64,000 nt of DNA from Leucocoprinus leucothites (lineage: Eukaryota > Basidiomycota > Agaricomycetes > Agaricales > Agaricaceae). Below the pieces are notes generated by a model that was not told the DNA's origin, did no database searches, and saw nothing but the letters and a program-made list of their open reading frames with translations. Position numbers and translations under genes: made by a program. Shown piece after piece: positions 1 through 11,257 of the stretch. The stretch's first letter is position 1, and each line of letters begins with the position of its first letter. The stretch lies in contig JAACJO010000036.1 in the NCBI GenBank assembly GCA_013368445.1, positions 124,001 through 188,000 on the forward strand. The letters run 5' to 3'.

Positions 1-855
1 ACTCGACGTATTTCTGATTTCGTAGGACTCAGAAGCAAGGATGGACCTTTTGAGACAAAAAGCTGGTCTAGAAGAACGCCAAAAGAAACAATTCAAACAT
101 GCTGATGAATCAGAGCCCGAACAACAACCAGAGCGGATCTCCGCTGGTGGAGAACTACCCACAATCAACGGCCACATCAATCTCTTTCACGATGTTGAGC
201 AGGTGCGTATTCATATGTAGAATCTGTAAGCTGATATACTGACTGAATGCCGCTTCCCAGGACATGGTAGCTGCTCTAACAGTTGCCAAGAAAGCTGAAT
301 CGAAAGCTGCTGAGCGAGGTGTCAAGCTCGCACCAGACGAGAAAGAACTCAAACGCTGGTATACTCGGCGCCACCGCGAGGAATCACAGGCGGACGACGG
401 CGATGAGGACAGGAGGTACACGCTTTTCATTACCTGATACCTCCGCTACTAGTACTGATAAGAGCTGCAGCCGACGGGAAGCACAGCGAAAATACAAACA
501 CGATCCCCTCACGAATATCGAACAACAGCTTGCTTCCCGTTCACAATCCTCCTCGTCAACGTCATCAAAATCTCACTCAAGACCCAGGCCTCGCTCATCA
601 TACCCACCTACATCATCCTCATCCTCGGCAGATCCCTCAGTACAAGCTCGACTCCAACGTGAGTCGTCTGAGCGAGAACGAGCGCTGGCGCTCATCCAAC
701 GGAAGAAGAAGGAGCTGGAAGGAAATATGACTCCAAGTACTGTTTATGGCGGCGACGACGAGGGATATCGTGATGTTTATAATCGACAAGAGGTGGAGGA
801 CGCCCATCGGCATCGAGATAGGAGGAGACATTGGGATCGTCGACGAGACTGGTAG
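1..855 (+). CDS. CCDC174/DUF4078-like coiled-coil protein, 5' truncated
   Basis: The gene enters from the left edge. Exons read about 26-202, 261-415 and 471-855 with GT-AG introns of 58 and 55 nt, ending in TAG. The protein is charged and low in complexity: an E/K/Q-rich start, the segment GELPTINGHINLFHDVE, a K/E-rich helix with KRWYTRRHREE, a Ser-rich linker, a second helix (RQSSERERAL-like) and an Arg/His/Asp-rich tail with YRDVYNRQEVEDAHRHRDRR. The 'GHINLF.D.E' signature and the R/D-rich tail resemble fungal CCDC174 (DUF4078) proteins, which are nuclear and linked to RNA processing. The diagnostic DUF4078 block would lie upstream, outside the window, so the family name is tentative. Splice sites and frame are well supported. 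Confidence 0.5.
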
Positions 856-2572
856 TCCGCTGTGCTTCGCGTCTGTGTATTGTATTTTTGTCCAATAGCG
901 CTTTCTTTCACTGCTGACTTGCAGCTATTGATGATCATGTGACAGTATGATTTTGGCCAAACCCCACTTACAAGGTGACAATAGCAATCCAAAAGCAAGA
1001 CCGTGACATCGACGTTATATAGCACACTAACCCCTGAGTCTCCGGGTGAAGTGAAAAGGGTTGCTGATGGAAGATGATCAAGTCATGTAGAGAGGAAGAT
1101 TGACGTTCCATCTATGTACATGCGTACTCGATCTACATGAGGCATTTTTGACATTCAGCTCACTTCCTAGATGCTTTTCCTTCCTTCTTGCCATCTCTAT
1201 TCATGTGCTTCTTTAGCGATTATGAGCGCCTATGGACGACCCACTTAACAAGTCTGTCACTATGTGATACGGATTTATCATTTTGCACGCTCGGCGGGTC
1301 GGACTTACTTCCTGGTATTTGCATCGTCTCGGAATCGCCCCCCATCCTCGCTGCCTCCTCATGGTTCTCTGGTGCCCCTGGCGTCCTGCGCGTTTCAGGC
1401 CGAGATCAAGCCTTACAGTCGGTCGTGGTGGGATTGGACCAGGAGCGCACCGCGCAAGCATGCCAATAACTTCTAAGAAGACATTACCGATCTGTCAGGA
1501 GGCTCGGTGTTGTAGAGTGATTCACAAATGTTGACATCCTAAAGGATTCAGCGCTACGCGTTTAATGAAGCCATAGCCTGAGGCTTCTGGCGCCCTGGAT
1601 CCTATTTCCGCCGCAGCTTTCGATCAGCTGGAATGTAACAGGGAATGCTAATGATGAAACATACTAACGAAGATATGGTTATTTGCGATCGACGAGAACG
1701 GCTTAGGTCGAAGATGTCCACCGGCGGAACGCCGACAACTTGCAGTTGAGATGTCGCGAAAAAGATCCAAACTGATTTGCACTAGTCTCAGCTACTTGAA
1801 CAGCAGTTATCATTATCAAGCTCACCATTCCGGCCGACGAGCTTCCAAGATTTCCCGGAGAACGCTTGGCTTTCATCCCCGAACGAGCGTCCATGGCCTT
1901 ACCTAGCTATCCGGCGCTTCTATCAAGCACTCAGGTGCTTTTATGCTCTTAACCAACTTGGTTCGTCAGGAAACGAGGAACACCTTTGACTCGATATATT
2001 CTGGCCACTGTAGTCTTATTTCACTCCCTGGAGTACTTTGGCGTCAACGTTATGCCTATTCCCGGACCAGCATCAGCTTCGATGTTACAGATAGGGCGCT
2101 TCCCGCAATCCTCATGACCACCTCGTTGCTCCTTCATGGACACTTTGGGAACTCAATTGTCTATAGAAGCGCCATGATCTTGATCACATTCTTCTTCGAG
2201 TGTACCACAGGGGGCGATACTCTTTTGATATCGCCGATCCCACGTTCACCATGGGTTCGACTTGGACCCTTTCCCTCCCTACCTCTCGGATAACCTCCAC
2301 TTGCGATCATACAAACCCCGAAATTAGTACCATCACCATCATTTCACCGCGCTCTTACCCTTCCCTCCGTTTGCTCTGCGATCAATTGCACCCCCGCATT
2401 GGTACATCCATCATACCCCAAACGCGAAAACGAGTCACCTTGATCACAGAACTCTCAACAAACGCTCGAGTACATATCAATTTACCCATTTGCAGCCCAT
2501 GTTCAGCTTCCATCATATCGACGTCGTCAACGCCAACACAAGTCCAACTTGGTAATTTTAGGCGAGGAGAGG
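856..2572. other. Intergenic, no supported gene
   Basis: About 1.7 kb with only short open frames on both strands and no recognisable protein similarity, tRNA or terminal repeats. It separates the CCDC174-like gene from the promoter of the DUF6535 gene. A decayed gene cannot be excluded. Confidence 0.4.
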
Positions 2573-2580
2573 TATAAAAA
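2573..2580 (+). promoter_or_regulatory. TATA box of the first DUF6535 gene
   Basis: TATAAAAA lies 63 bp upstream of the proposed ATG at 2643, a usual spacing for a TATA-driven fungal promoter. A pyrimidine-rich stretch follows before the ATG. Position and sequence are seen; promoter function is inferred. Confidence 0.5.
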
Positions 2581-2642
2581 CTTTGGTCGGTTAGCTGTTC
2601 TCAAGTTTGTTGCTCCATTTCCCCGTTCCCCCGTCAGTACTC

Positions 2643-5446
2643 ATGGCTAGCCTCATCGATAAGGCGAGTTCTCTCCTCGTGCTTAGCTTTACTACTCTGT
2701 TCTAACATTGACTTTTGGGATCGACAGGACCCAGAAAAGCAAGGAGAGCCGCGCAGGGTCAGATCTGTTTTAGGGCTTATTTTCTTACTTCGTCTAACGA
2801 CAATATGTCTCTTAAGGCTGGGGCTCGTCAGCTGTCTCGTTTGGTACGTTTCTTCATAAATCTTAGGCCCTCCACCCTAACACTGCTCCGAACGAAGTTC
2901 AACATTAAAAGCCAAAAACAAGAACAGGAAACCGGTGATCCAGCCAGGCAGGTGAGGGCGATTTTAACACAGACTTTTCAGTGTAATTTATTTACGCTTT
3001 CCAGGATCAAAGTTGGGATTCGGCGCAGCAGGCCAAGGTCAGCTCCTCCAATTTCACTCTCCTTGACTCTCATCCTCTGCACAGGGGAGCGACCAGCAAT
3101 CTCCTACGGACAATAACAACAGTGGCCCTGGGCAGGTGCGACTCCTTTTGAAGTTGATCCGTCACTCCGGCGCCCTAACATCACCGTAAGCCTGAGAAAG
3201 GGACCCAAGCAGAAACACCTGCGAGTGATGACAGGAAGGTGTGTTTTACTTGATGCTGACTTTTCTCTTGTTCTGACACCAACAAAAGAATGGAATCGAA
3301 AGCAAAGAAGACAAGGCGGTCAGTCCTAGTATCTGCTTCTTTGATTAACCATAGCTCATTCTCCGGGCAAAAGGAGCCTCCAAAGGACCATTGGAAATAT
3401 TGCTATGAAGCCATAGACAAGAGGGACGAGGAATTCTGCAAACGTCTCCAAGACGAAGTAAATGCTCTCTTGGTCATTGTAAGCTCAGGGTTGGTATCCA
3501 TCCCTAGATATCGCCACTCACAGGATGTTTCTTGCCTCTCAGGCTTCCCTGCTTTTAGGTGTGATTACCGCGTTTACAATTGAATCGTTCAAATGGCTGC
3601 AAGAAGACCCCAACGAGTCGTCCCTGGCACTCCTTCGTCAAATTGTCGTATTGTTAAATGACACGACCATGCAAGGAACCGCGACAGCTTCAGTCGCCCC
3701 GTTCCAACCAGCGGATTACCAACTCAGGGTCAACCAGATTTGGCTCACCAGCATGATTCTGAGTTTCACCGCTGTCTTATTCGGAACCCTCTGCCTTCAG
3801 TGGCTCTCATCATACCGTTATGCCGATGACAAATACGTGGCTAATGCCGACACGCTTGCACTTCGCCAGGTTCGATACGAGGGGCTATTGGGTTGGAACG
3901 TCCATCACATACCTTCGATGCTTGTTCTCCTTCTCCAAGCGACACTCATCTTCTTTATTGTCGGGCTATTATACCTCTTGTGGAACGTGAACGAGCGAGC
4001 CAGTCTCCCAGTTGCCATCACTGGTGGCATATCACTGGGCCTTTTGGCTATAGCGCTGTTTTTGCCAGTGCTACTACCCATGATCTGTCACGTCTTCCCA
4101 GCGCTCGGTATATCTCCAGGCCAATATCCATTCAAAAGCCGGTGGTCTTGGTTTGTCTTTCGTTGTTTCATCGTGCTTGAGATCGTGTTTAGCTACCCTC
4201 TCATTTGGATACCGGGTATCAAGAAACGCATTCTAGAATGGCATCGGGACCTACGAGACATCAATGGGGACTGGAACTGGAAAGGGTATGATCGAGTTTG
4301 GCGGCGACGGCGAGAGCCGAAGTCGTGGAAGTCAGAACCAGGCTACTGCTCCTATTACCTGCTTCGTGGACTCAGTTCCGTTCTGCAGACGCTGGGCTCC
4401 GGACCCGACACCGACGTCAATTTTTCGCGATGTTTGAAGGAGCTTAAATTCCATCGAACCATGGATGACGTTGAGGCGTTCGAAAAATCGTTCAAGAAGA
4501 AGCTCACGGACGAAGAAAAAAGCATCCTGCGTTTCACTGATCTTTCTGGGCCGCCGGAAATTTCTGAGAAAGCTACCGACCCCCAAATTTCGAATAGTGG
4601 CGGACCATTAAATCCCACTTCCCACCACAGCAAGCATGCCGCTAGCGAGGGCGAGGATATCACCGGCTGGGTTGACCGCGACCGTAACAGGCCAGACCTT
4701 CCTAAGCGTACTCCCGAGCAGCCCGACACCCCCTTTGCCACCTTATGGGATTGCTTCTTGACTGCTCTTATACTAGAGCATCTCGTGGCCCCATACCCAG
4801 CCATCAGACGTAGCCTACTTAGCTTGCGAGTTTTTTATTACATCCGATTCAAGAAGTTGGCAGATCACGCCATGAAGGTAGACCTCAGTCAGGCGGACAA
4901 ATTTACGGCTCAGCTCGAATGGAAGGGAATTGGTAGAGATATCACCTGCCCGATCGTGACGAAGGAAGACGCCATGGCCCTATCACCTGGTGAGTTAGGT
5001 CTATGAACAAGGTCTATGGATGTAAACTGACATCGGTTCTGCATACAGCCGAACGAGAGCGCTATATCAAAGAACTTCGGCCACTTCATCAGAGCAGCAC
5101 AAACCCGAATTGGAGATACCAAGATAAAAAAGGGTTCAAACTAGTTCACGATCGGTTGGATAAGAGTAACCAGAAGGCAACAGTTGATCATCCTGGTGCC
5201 CTTGAGGGTCCAACCCCAGTCGGAGACAGTACGGAGCCCAATGTGGACACATATTTCGAAGAGGACGGTGATGAGTCTGATGATAGTGACATCATCTACC
5301 AACGACCTGATTACGAGCAGCGACCTTATTACTGGTCTGACCACTTGCCAAGGTCACCCTCCTACCTCCCCCGACCAGGCGATCGACTTGTCCTCCAGCA
5401 CATGGTACGTTCTTTCCGAAAGCGCCGGGGGAACGACTATATATAG
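2643..5446 (+). CDS. DUF6535 domain multi-pass membrane protein (first copy)
   Basis: Agaricomycete-specific membrane protein of unknown function. From ATG 2643 a run of small exons encodes a polar, low-complexity N-terminus (for example GDPARQ, DQSWDSAQQAK, SPTDNNNSGPGQ). The DUF6535 core follows: DHWKYCYEAIDKRDEEFCKRL, then after an intron ending at 3542 the first membrane segment ASLLLGVITAFTIESFKWLQ. Further hydrophobic segments are IWLTSMILSFTAVLFGTLCL, MLVLLLQATLIFFIVGLLYL and a Leu/Val-rich stretch before PGQYPFKS. The last intron is 4990-5048, joining ALSP to AERERYIKEL; stop TAG at 5444-5446. The first intron would use a GC donor (AAG|GCGAGT). The acidic tail (EEDGDESDDSD) is probably cytosolic. 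Core exons are certain; the tiny N-terminal exons are my reconstruction. Confidence 0.75.
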
Positions 5447-6424
5447 AGCACTTGGAGAATTACAACCTCGCGCAACTGGTGACTCCCCGTCAAGGGCCAG
5501 CGGCAGGGGCACCTTGTCCATTTCCCATCCATACCTCTACGAGTGTACTAGATCTCTTGTATACCTACTATACCCAGTTCCTGCTTGTCGTACTTCCTTC
5601 CCATGTTCTGGTTATGTACCATGCCCGCTCTAGTTTATTACGAGCGACGATCCATGACGGCCTTAGGGCCTGCGCTTTGGATTATCAAAATACACTTTCA
5701 GATAAAATAGCTCTTTTGGTTCTGGCAAGATTACCTGCCTAGGGGTTCGAGTCCATTACCTGACAACAATGGAACTAGTAGTTGGTAATGAAGACCACTG
5801 CTTGCACTGTGACCTTGTCAGGCTCATATCATGACTCGATTACACGACTTGCACCTATGGCTGTCCCTGCAACATCGGACCAGAGAAACTTTACTCAAAG
5901 ATGCTGCAATTGACCGCTGCCGTGGCTCATACGGACCCAGCGATTCCTCTTTGCTTAGTATCGATGTCTCACGTACAGATCGGTTGAACGAGTCGCTGAT
6001 CCTGAAAGGTAAGGGAATATGCACTCCGGGGTCCTGGTAATATTCACTTCAAAGCCAGCTAAATCTGACTGACATTCGCGATATTAGTGTACAAGGTATC
6101 GTTTTTACACGCATTCCAAAGTGAGTTCACCCGCAGAAAAATCGTGAGCGAGTTTTGGTTCTATAAAAAACGAATTCGGCGTAAAGCCTAAACCATCGTC
6201 TCTGAAGTGCTTGGCCTAGATGAAGACGACGTGTCAGGAGCTGAACGACTCTGAAGAGGACAGTCATTCAAATAATCAGCAGCGATACACGGATATCTCA
6301 GAACAAACGCACACTGGGGGGTTTGATTGGGGAGCCAGGAATACTATCCACGACGACATCTGTGGTCGTGCTCATTTCTATTGAGATGTGATTATCATAT
6401 CCTGGTTTGAATACGTTGCTCTGT
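5447..6424. other. Intergenic between DUF6535 (+) and DUF6534 (-)
   Basis: Convergent 3' flanks, about 1 kb, with only short unsupported open frames. I see no RNA gene or repeat. A B-box-like GGTTCGAGTCC at 5733-5743 was checked and does not fold as a tRNA. Confidence 0.4.
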
Positions 6425-7871
6425 TTAATGTCGGCATAGATGGTTGAGAGATCCCAAAAATAGAACCGCAAAGATACGTAGACGCACGGTTGGAGAAAAG
6501 CCCTTGGAAGTTGATCGCCGTCCTGAACTCAAATCATCCAAGTCTATTGTGGTATTTCCTGAAAGGGCGTTTCGGAGATATTGTCGTCCGTTGAGGCTGA
6601 TGATGGGTGTAAGTTAGTGACTCGGAAATTGTTGGTACTGGTATACGTACTTTGAGACCATGCTGTTCGAGTACACTAGAAGAGGCTTCTGTCAGCATAG
6701 GAATTTGTGACGTATCATAAAAACATGCTCTTTCCAAGCAGGACAAAAAGTGCAGTCCAGTAGGCTGTGGGGTTGGGCTCAGATGGAGTTCTGTGAATAG
6801 ATACCTGGCTTACATGTTCTTGGTGCTACTTGAAACTGTGACAGTAGGGTTAGTCTCTGTGAGTTGTGAGGGGAGGCAGACATACAGCGATCAACATCCC
6901 TAGTGCAAAGAGGCTGATAACGGTCAATGGTCTCTGAGTTTCGGAAAAAGTAGGCCATTGATTACCTGGTAATGAGCCCAGAGCCTGTTGTCCTGGAGTC
7001 AGCCATCGCAAAACACCGGCTACTATTTTCCACTCACGGACTGTCCATAGTATTAATTTGTCGATTACCCTGCTGGACCTATAAAATTTCAGGCTTAGAT
7101 GTTGAAGTACAGCGCAGGGTATCAGCAACATACTTGCTTAATGCACGTTCTCGTTGTTTTAACAGATAATAGATCATGGAAGTGGCGATTATGAGGTCGG
7201 TAGCGGCGCCGATAGACAACAAATACGTGATCAACCAGTCATTGACTGTAGCAAATCTGGAGAGGGAGTTGGATATAAAGGCCGAATGGGCAACATAGAG
7301 ACTTCCAGCGAGTCTCATGGTGGAGAGAACGATGCAGAGAGGCCCGATGAAGCGCCAGGGGTGAGGGAGAAGTCGGAAAAGCCTGACGGCAAAGAATGTC
7401 TAAAACAGATATCAATCAGGGAAACTCTTGGCTTCGATGGAGAAGCTGCATACTTGTACGAGAAAGGTGATAAGTCCGCTGAGTGCCGTCGCAAACGCTG
7501 ATCCCTTGAAGGTTGATAGGTCCGAGTTGCGAACATCATAGACGATGTTGGTCTCGTAGACATCGTAGACAATTCCAATTGAATGGCCTATCTCCAGCAG
7601 GCTGGGATGAAATCAGAACAGAGTTTCGAGGTTAAAGGAAATTGAATGACGGACCACAACAGTGACACCTTTGGGCGCATTTTAGCCTCCGAAATCGTAC
7701 TGTGCAAGACGTAGAAACACATACCAAAACCTTGAATGACCACTTGTCGTCGCGGAAAGTTTCAAAAAAGTGATATATTTGCACTAAGACGACGCCAAAC
7801 AGACATATCGCGAAGAACGATCCAATTAAGTGGATGCCAATGGTATTAGAGACAGTTGGATCTGGGTTCAT
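6425..7871 (-). CDS. DUF6534 domain seven-helix membrane protein
   Basis: Intron-rich gene of the Agaricomycete DUF6534 family (integral membrane, function unknown). It starts at ATG 7869-7871: MNPDPTVSNTIGIHLIGSFF, the family's first helix, followed by QIYHFFETFRDDKW. A 14-nt exon (7655-7668) joins KVL to LLEIGHSIGIVYDVYETNI. Later exons give TFFAVRLFRLLPHPWRF, WLITYLLSIGAATDLIIATS, then SSRVIDKLILWTV spliced to RSGLIT and SLFALGMLIA, matching the family pattern 'liNKLi.yTv.TGlLTSi.Al'. YWTALFVLLGK precedes YSNSMVSNLNGRQYL, the conserved 'YsNsllasLNaR' motif; the intron between them appears to use a GC donor. Stop TAA is at 6425-6427. The chain is complete, with no frameshift seen. It is divergent from the CNNM gene, 311 bp away. 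Confidence 0.75.
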
Positions 7872-8182
7872 GTGGAGGGGCTGGCGGAACGAGGTCGAGG
7901 GCACGATGAAAAACACGTTGTATAAATGCGAGGATCCATGTTCGGCTTATTTTTCTAGCCCAGACGATCGTTCGAGAAGTCGCTTGACTTGCCGCAGAGG
8001 CGGTTTGTGGGGAAGTACACCACATTGTACGGTTTTAATTTCAGGAGGTGGGGATCTGGAACCTGGAATTGATCCGCACGTGACTAAGCCCGATCAACTA
8101 TGTACTCTTATGACGATTTTTCACGTGACCCATAACCTGTAGCGAATTCACAAAGGGGCAGAATGATTGTATTCTTTCACCA
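7872..8182. promoter_or_regulatory. Divergent promoter region, DUF6534 (-) / CNNM (+)
   Basis: The 311 bp between two divergent ATGs must hold both promoters. No clear TATA box serves either gene, and no repeat or RNA is visible. The assignment rests only on gene layout. Confidence 0.35.
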
Positions 8183-10400
8183 ATGAGACTCAGGTCCCCC
8201 ACCATTATGTTCCTCCTGCGCACGGCCCTTGCGTCGCCGTTTGCGCTCGTAAAAACCCGAAATGTTCCAACCGACGTCCCAGAAGCACCGGAAGGGTCTC
8301 CAGAGTTCTGGTTGAAACTCATGATTAGCGCGGGCTTGGTCCTTGCGGGAGGTGTATTTGCTGGGTACGTCATGACAGACTCTGCTTTCTCTGGGAGGAC
8401 ACTCATCTCTTTGTATATCATCTCCTGTAATTTTAAATGCTGGATTAGGTTGACATTGGGATTGATGGGACTAGATGAGCTGCACCTACGCGTTCTAGCC
8501 ACGTCGTCGGATGAACCTAAGGAGAAAGCAAATGCGAGGAAAGGTGCGCCGTACGCTATGCTCATGAATACTTGTCTTAATTTTTATTTGAATATAGTTC
8601 TCAACATCATGCAGAAAGGCCGCCATTGGGTTCTTGTGGTGCGTTTAAGGCGTAATAGGAACTTTATGTGGCCCCGCTCAATTTCCTGTTTAGGTGCTAC
8701 TCCTCGGCAACGTCGTATGTCGAAACATTCTTCTCTTCCCGAAACCCTCAAGATTTAGTCACCTCTCTAGATTGTCAACGAAAGTTTGCCGATCTTCCTC
8801 GACAGCGCTGTGCGTCTACCTGTTCTTCGTACCCCTCATTGATAGCTGATACTGAATACGCAGCTTGGTGGAGGCGTTGCTGCAATCGTGATTTCCACCG
8901 CTGCCATTGGTTCGTTGCTTGGACTCCTCTTGACTTCCTGGTCGCGTGCTGACCATCTACAGTTATTTTTGGGTTCGTAGTTGATCTAGCCCGTTCACCA
9001 GTTGACTGAATACACGATCCGTTTCTCTACATTACAGAGAGTAAGTATTCCTTTGTTTTGATGGTGGACCTCCTTAACCCCATTCACATTAGAGTCATCC
9101 CTCAAGCCGTCAGCGTTCGGTATGGTCTATCTATTGGAGCGACTTGTGCTCCTCTCGTCTTGGGCATGATGTACTTGTTTGGTTCGTTGATTCCGATGAT
9201 CTTGCTGCTCACGCGCCTGACCGGCACATGTACTAGCACCTATCGCATGGCCTATTGCGAAACTTCTCGATTGGATCCTTGGAGCCAATGAGCAGCACAC
9301 TTACAAAAAGGCTGAGCTCAAGTCCTTCCTCCAATTCCACCGTACTGGTGAAGAACCTTTACGGGATGATGAGATTAATATCTTGAATGGAGTCTTGGAG
9401 TTGAATACCAAAAACGTTGAGACGATTATGACACCTCTGAAGGTACGCCATGAAATTTCCAGCCGTAGAGCTCATTTTAAGTGATCAATAGGATACTGTT
9501 GTTCTAAGTGCCGATGCGATTCTCGACCACAAGGCAGTTGATGCCATGTGGGTTCCAGCATATTTCACGACTTCTTCCTTTGACTTAACTTTTCGAGCGC
9601 AGTCTACTGAGTGGCTATTCTCGCTTCCCGGTTCATGAGCCTGGAAATCCCTTGGCTTTTATTGGGTTGTTGTTGGTCAAGAAGGTCTGTAACTCCAACT
9701 ACCGTTCAACACACGTTGACATCATATTGAAATTTAGCTTCTGAATTATGATCCCAGCAAAGCGCTTCCTGTCTCTGCCTTCCCATTATCAATTCTTCCA
9801 GAGGCACTCCCTTCTATCAACTGTTTCCAGGCCCTTGATTATTTGTAAGATTGTCCCCGCTCATTCTGAAATCTAGGCTAACCCTACAATTCAGCCAAAC
9901 CGGACGAGCTCATCTTCTTTTGATTAGCCGAACACCTGGGAAGCCTGGTGGTGCTATTGGAGTCATCACCCTCGAAGGTATGGGGTCCCTCATTCTTCGT
10001 TTGAAAGCACCTGGCTGATTGTGCTGGCTTACGACTATTGTGCGCTCAAAGATATTATAGAAGTGAGTTCCTTGTACATGATATAGGAAAGTCAACTCTT
10101 AATGTGTTTTAGGAAATTCTATCTGAGGAGATTGTTGACGAGACGGATCGATACGAAGATAATCAAAGTAAAAAACGCGCAAAGCGATTGACCACAGCTG
10201 CGGTCATGCGAGGGTGGGTCGTTCCCCACGCCATTATCTGCATTACTGAAAGCTGACACTCTTTGAACAGGATTGTGGAACGCCGTATACGTGACGCTTC
10301 GATAGACAATGACCGGACACCTCTTCTCAACGGCTCTGGGAGGAGGCCTAGTGTTGGGTACGGAGCTACGAGATCCGAGTCGCCCACCAGAGACCAGTGA
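8183..10400 (+). CDS. MAM3: CNNM/MAM3-family DUF21-CBS membrane protein
   Basis: Orthologue of the ancient CNNM/CorC family (yeast Mam3, human CNNM), linked to divalent metal homeostasis at vacuolar or plasma membranes. The ATG at 8183 opens an N-terminal hydrophobic stretch. The DUF21 core follows with [48 protein letters not shown] and [20 protein letters not shown]. Next come [15 protein letters not shown] and [17 protein letters not shown], then the CBS pair ([67 protein letters not shown]). It ends ESPTRDQ-TGA. At least twelve introns are needed, including consecutive exons of 10 nt (8963-8972) and 3 nt (9038-9040) and another of 11 nt (10052-10062). All join at GT-AG sites and restore invariant family residues. 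The C-terminal tail is shorter than in yeast Mam3 (706 aa). Very confident on the family. Confidence 0.93.
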
Positions 10401-11257
10401 TTTGGGTTCTCACGGGGATTAGTTGGTTGAAAGTGTCGCCGGTGGACTTCGGCGTACAGACACCTATGTCCAATCAGTGTAGATGATCCTTGGTTTTATG
10501 TGCGGCTGTGGAGCACCTATCTTCGAATTCCCTAGGTGTCGTCATCTTTGTCTTTACCTCGACATTGGTTCTTATCTTTCTCATCGACTTCCTATCATGT
10601 ATCTGATCTATATCTAAATCCTGTTTCTCGACTAAAAAATGACATTCAAATTATGCCTAGAGAATCTCCGGAACACCAGACGTCTACTTCCGCTACGCTC
10701 GAGCTCGACAGGAGTGCGTTTAAACGGTGGTCGGTCCTTGACAAGTATCATCTATTGGAATAAATAGTGCTAACATGAGGTGTGATCTGAAAACGATATC
10801 AGAGACGAGCCACGGAACTTTGAAGGCGATCTGGCTCAGGGATGGCGACAGAAACAGGCTTTCTTCTCACGCTGTACTATGATAGGTTCTAGGGCTAGTT
10901 CAACGGACGGTGGCCCCTGGGGTCACTGTCACTCTCGTAAAATGGCGAGAATCTGAGGTCAGACGAAGTCAGAGTGTGAGTTTCCCGGGTGACCAGTGAT
11001 TGAAGGGCCCTCGCTGACATTATTCCGATTAAGGACTCATACGATGAAGGTAGCACACGGATCAACGAGAAGGATCCTTCATTTTAGCACCTGAACGCCG
11101 AACGTTGAGTAGACATGACGAACGATTATTGTTGATCCGTGGCTTCATAGGTTTCTGAGACGACCCCGAAGGACCTGCTCTATTCAAATGGTTTTCGACA
11201 GAATACAAGGCATATTCGCGTATTTTACAAAAAAAGAAATCTTGGTGTTGTGAACGC
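10401..11257. other. Intergenic between convergent CNNM (+) and DLH-like (-) genes
   Basis: The 3' flanks of two convergent genes. A 75-codon open frame at 10536-10763 has no recognisable features and is not called. No repeats or RNA are apparent. Confidence 0.4.

Noticed and set aside
5733..5743. Consensus Pol III B box GGTTCGAGTCC, possible tRNA gene
   Set aside because: The flanking bases do not form a T stem (TAGGG against CCATT), and no A box or acceptor stem lies at the right distance.
10536..10763. 75-codon + strand open frame downstream of the CNNM gene
   Set aside because: No recognisable domain, no splice partners, low-information sequence; likely chance or 3' untranslated sequence.
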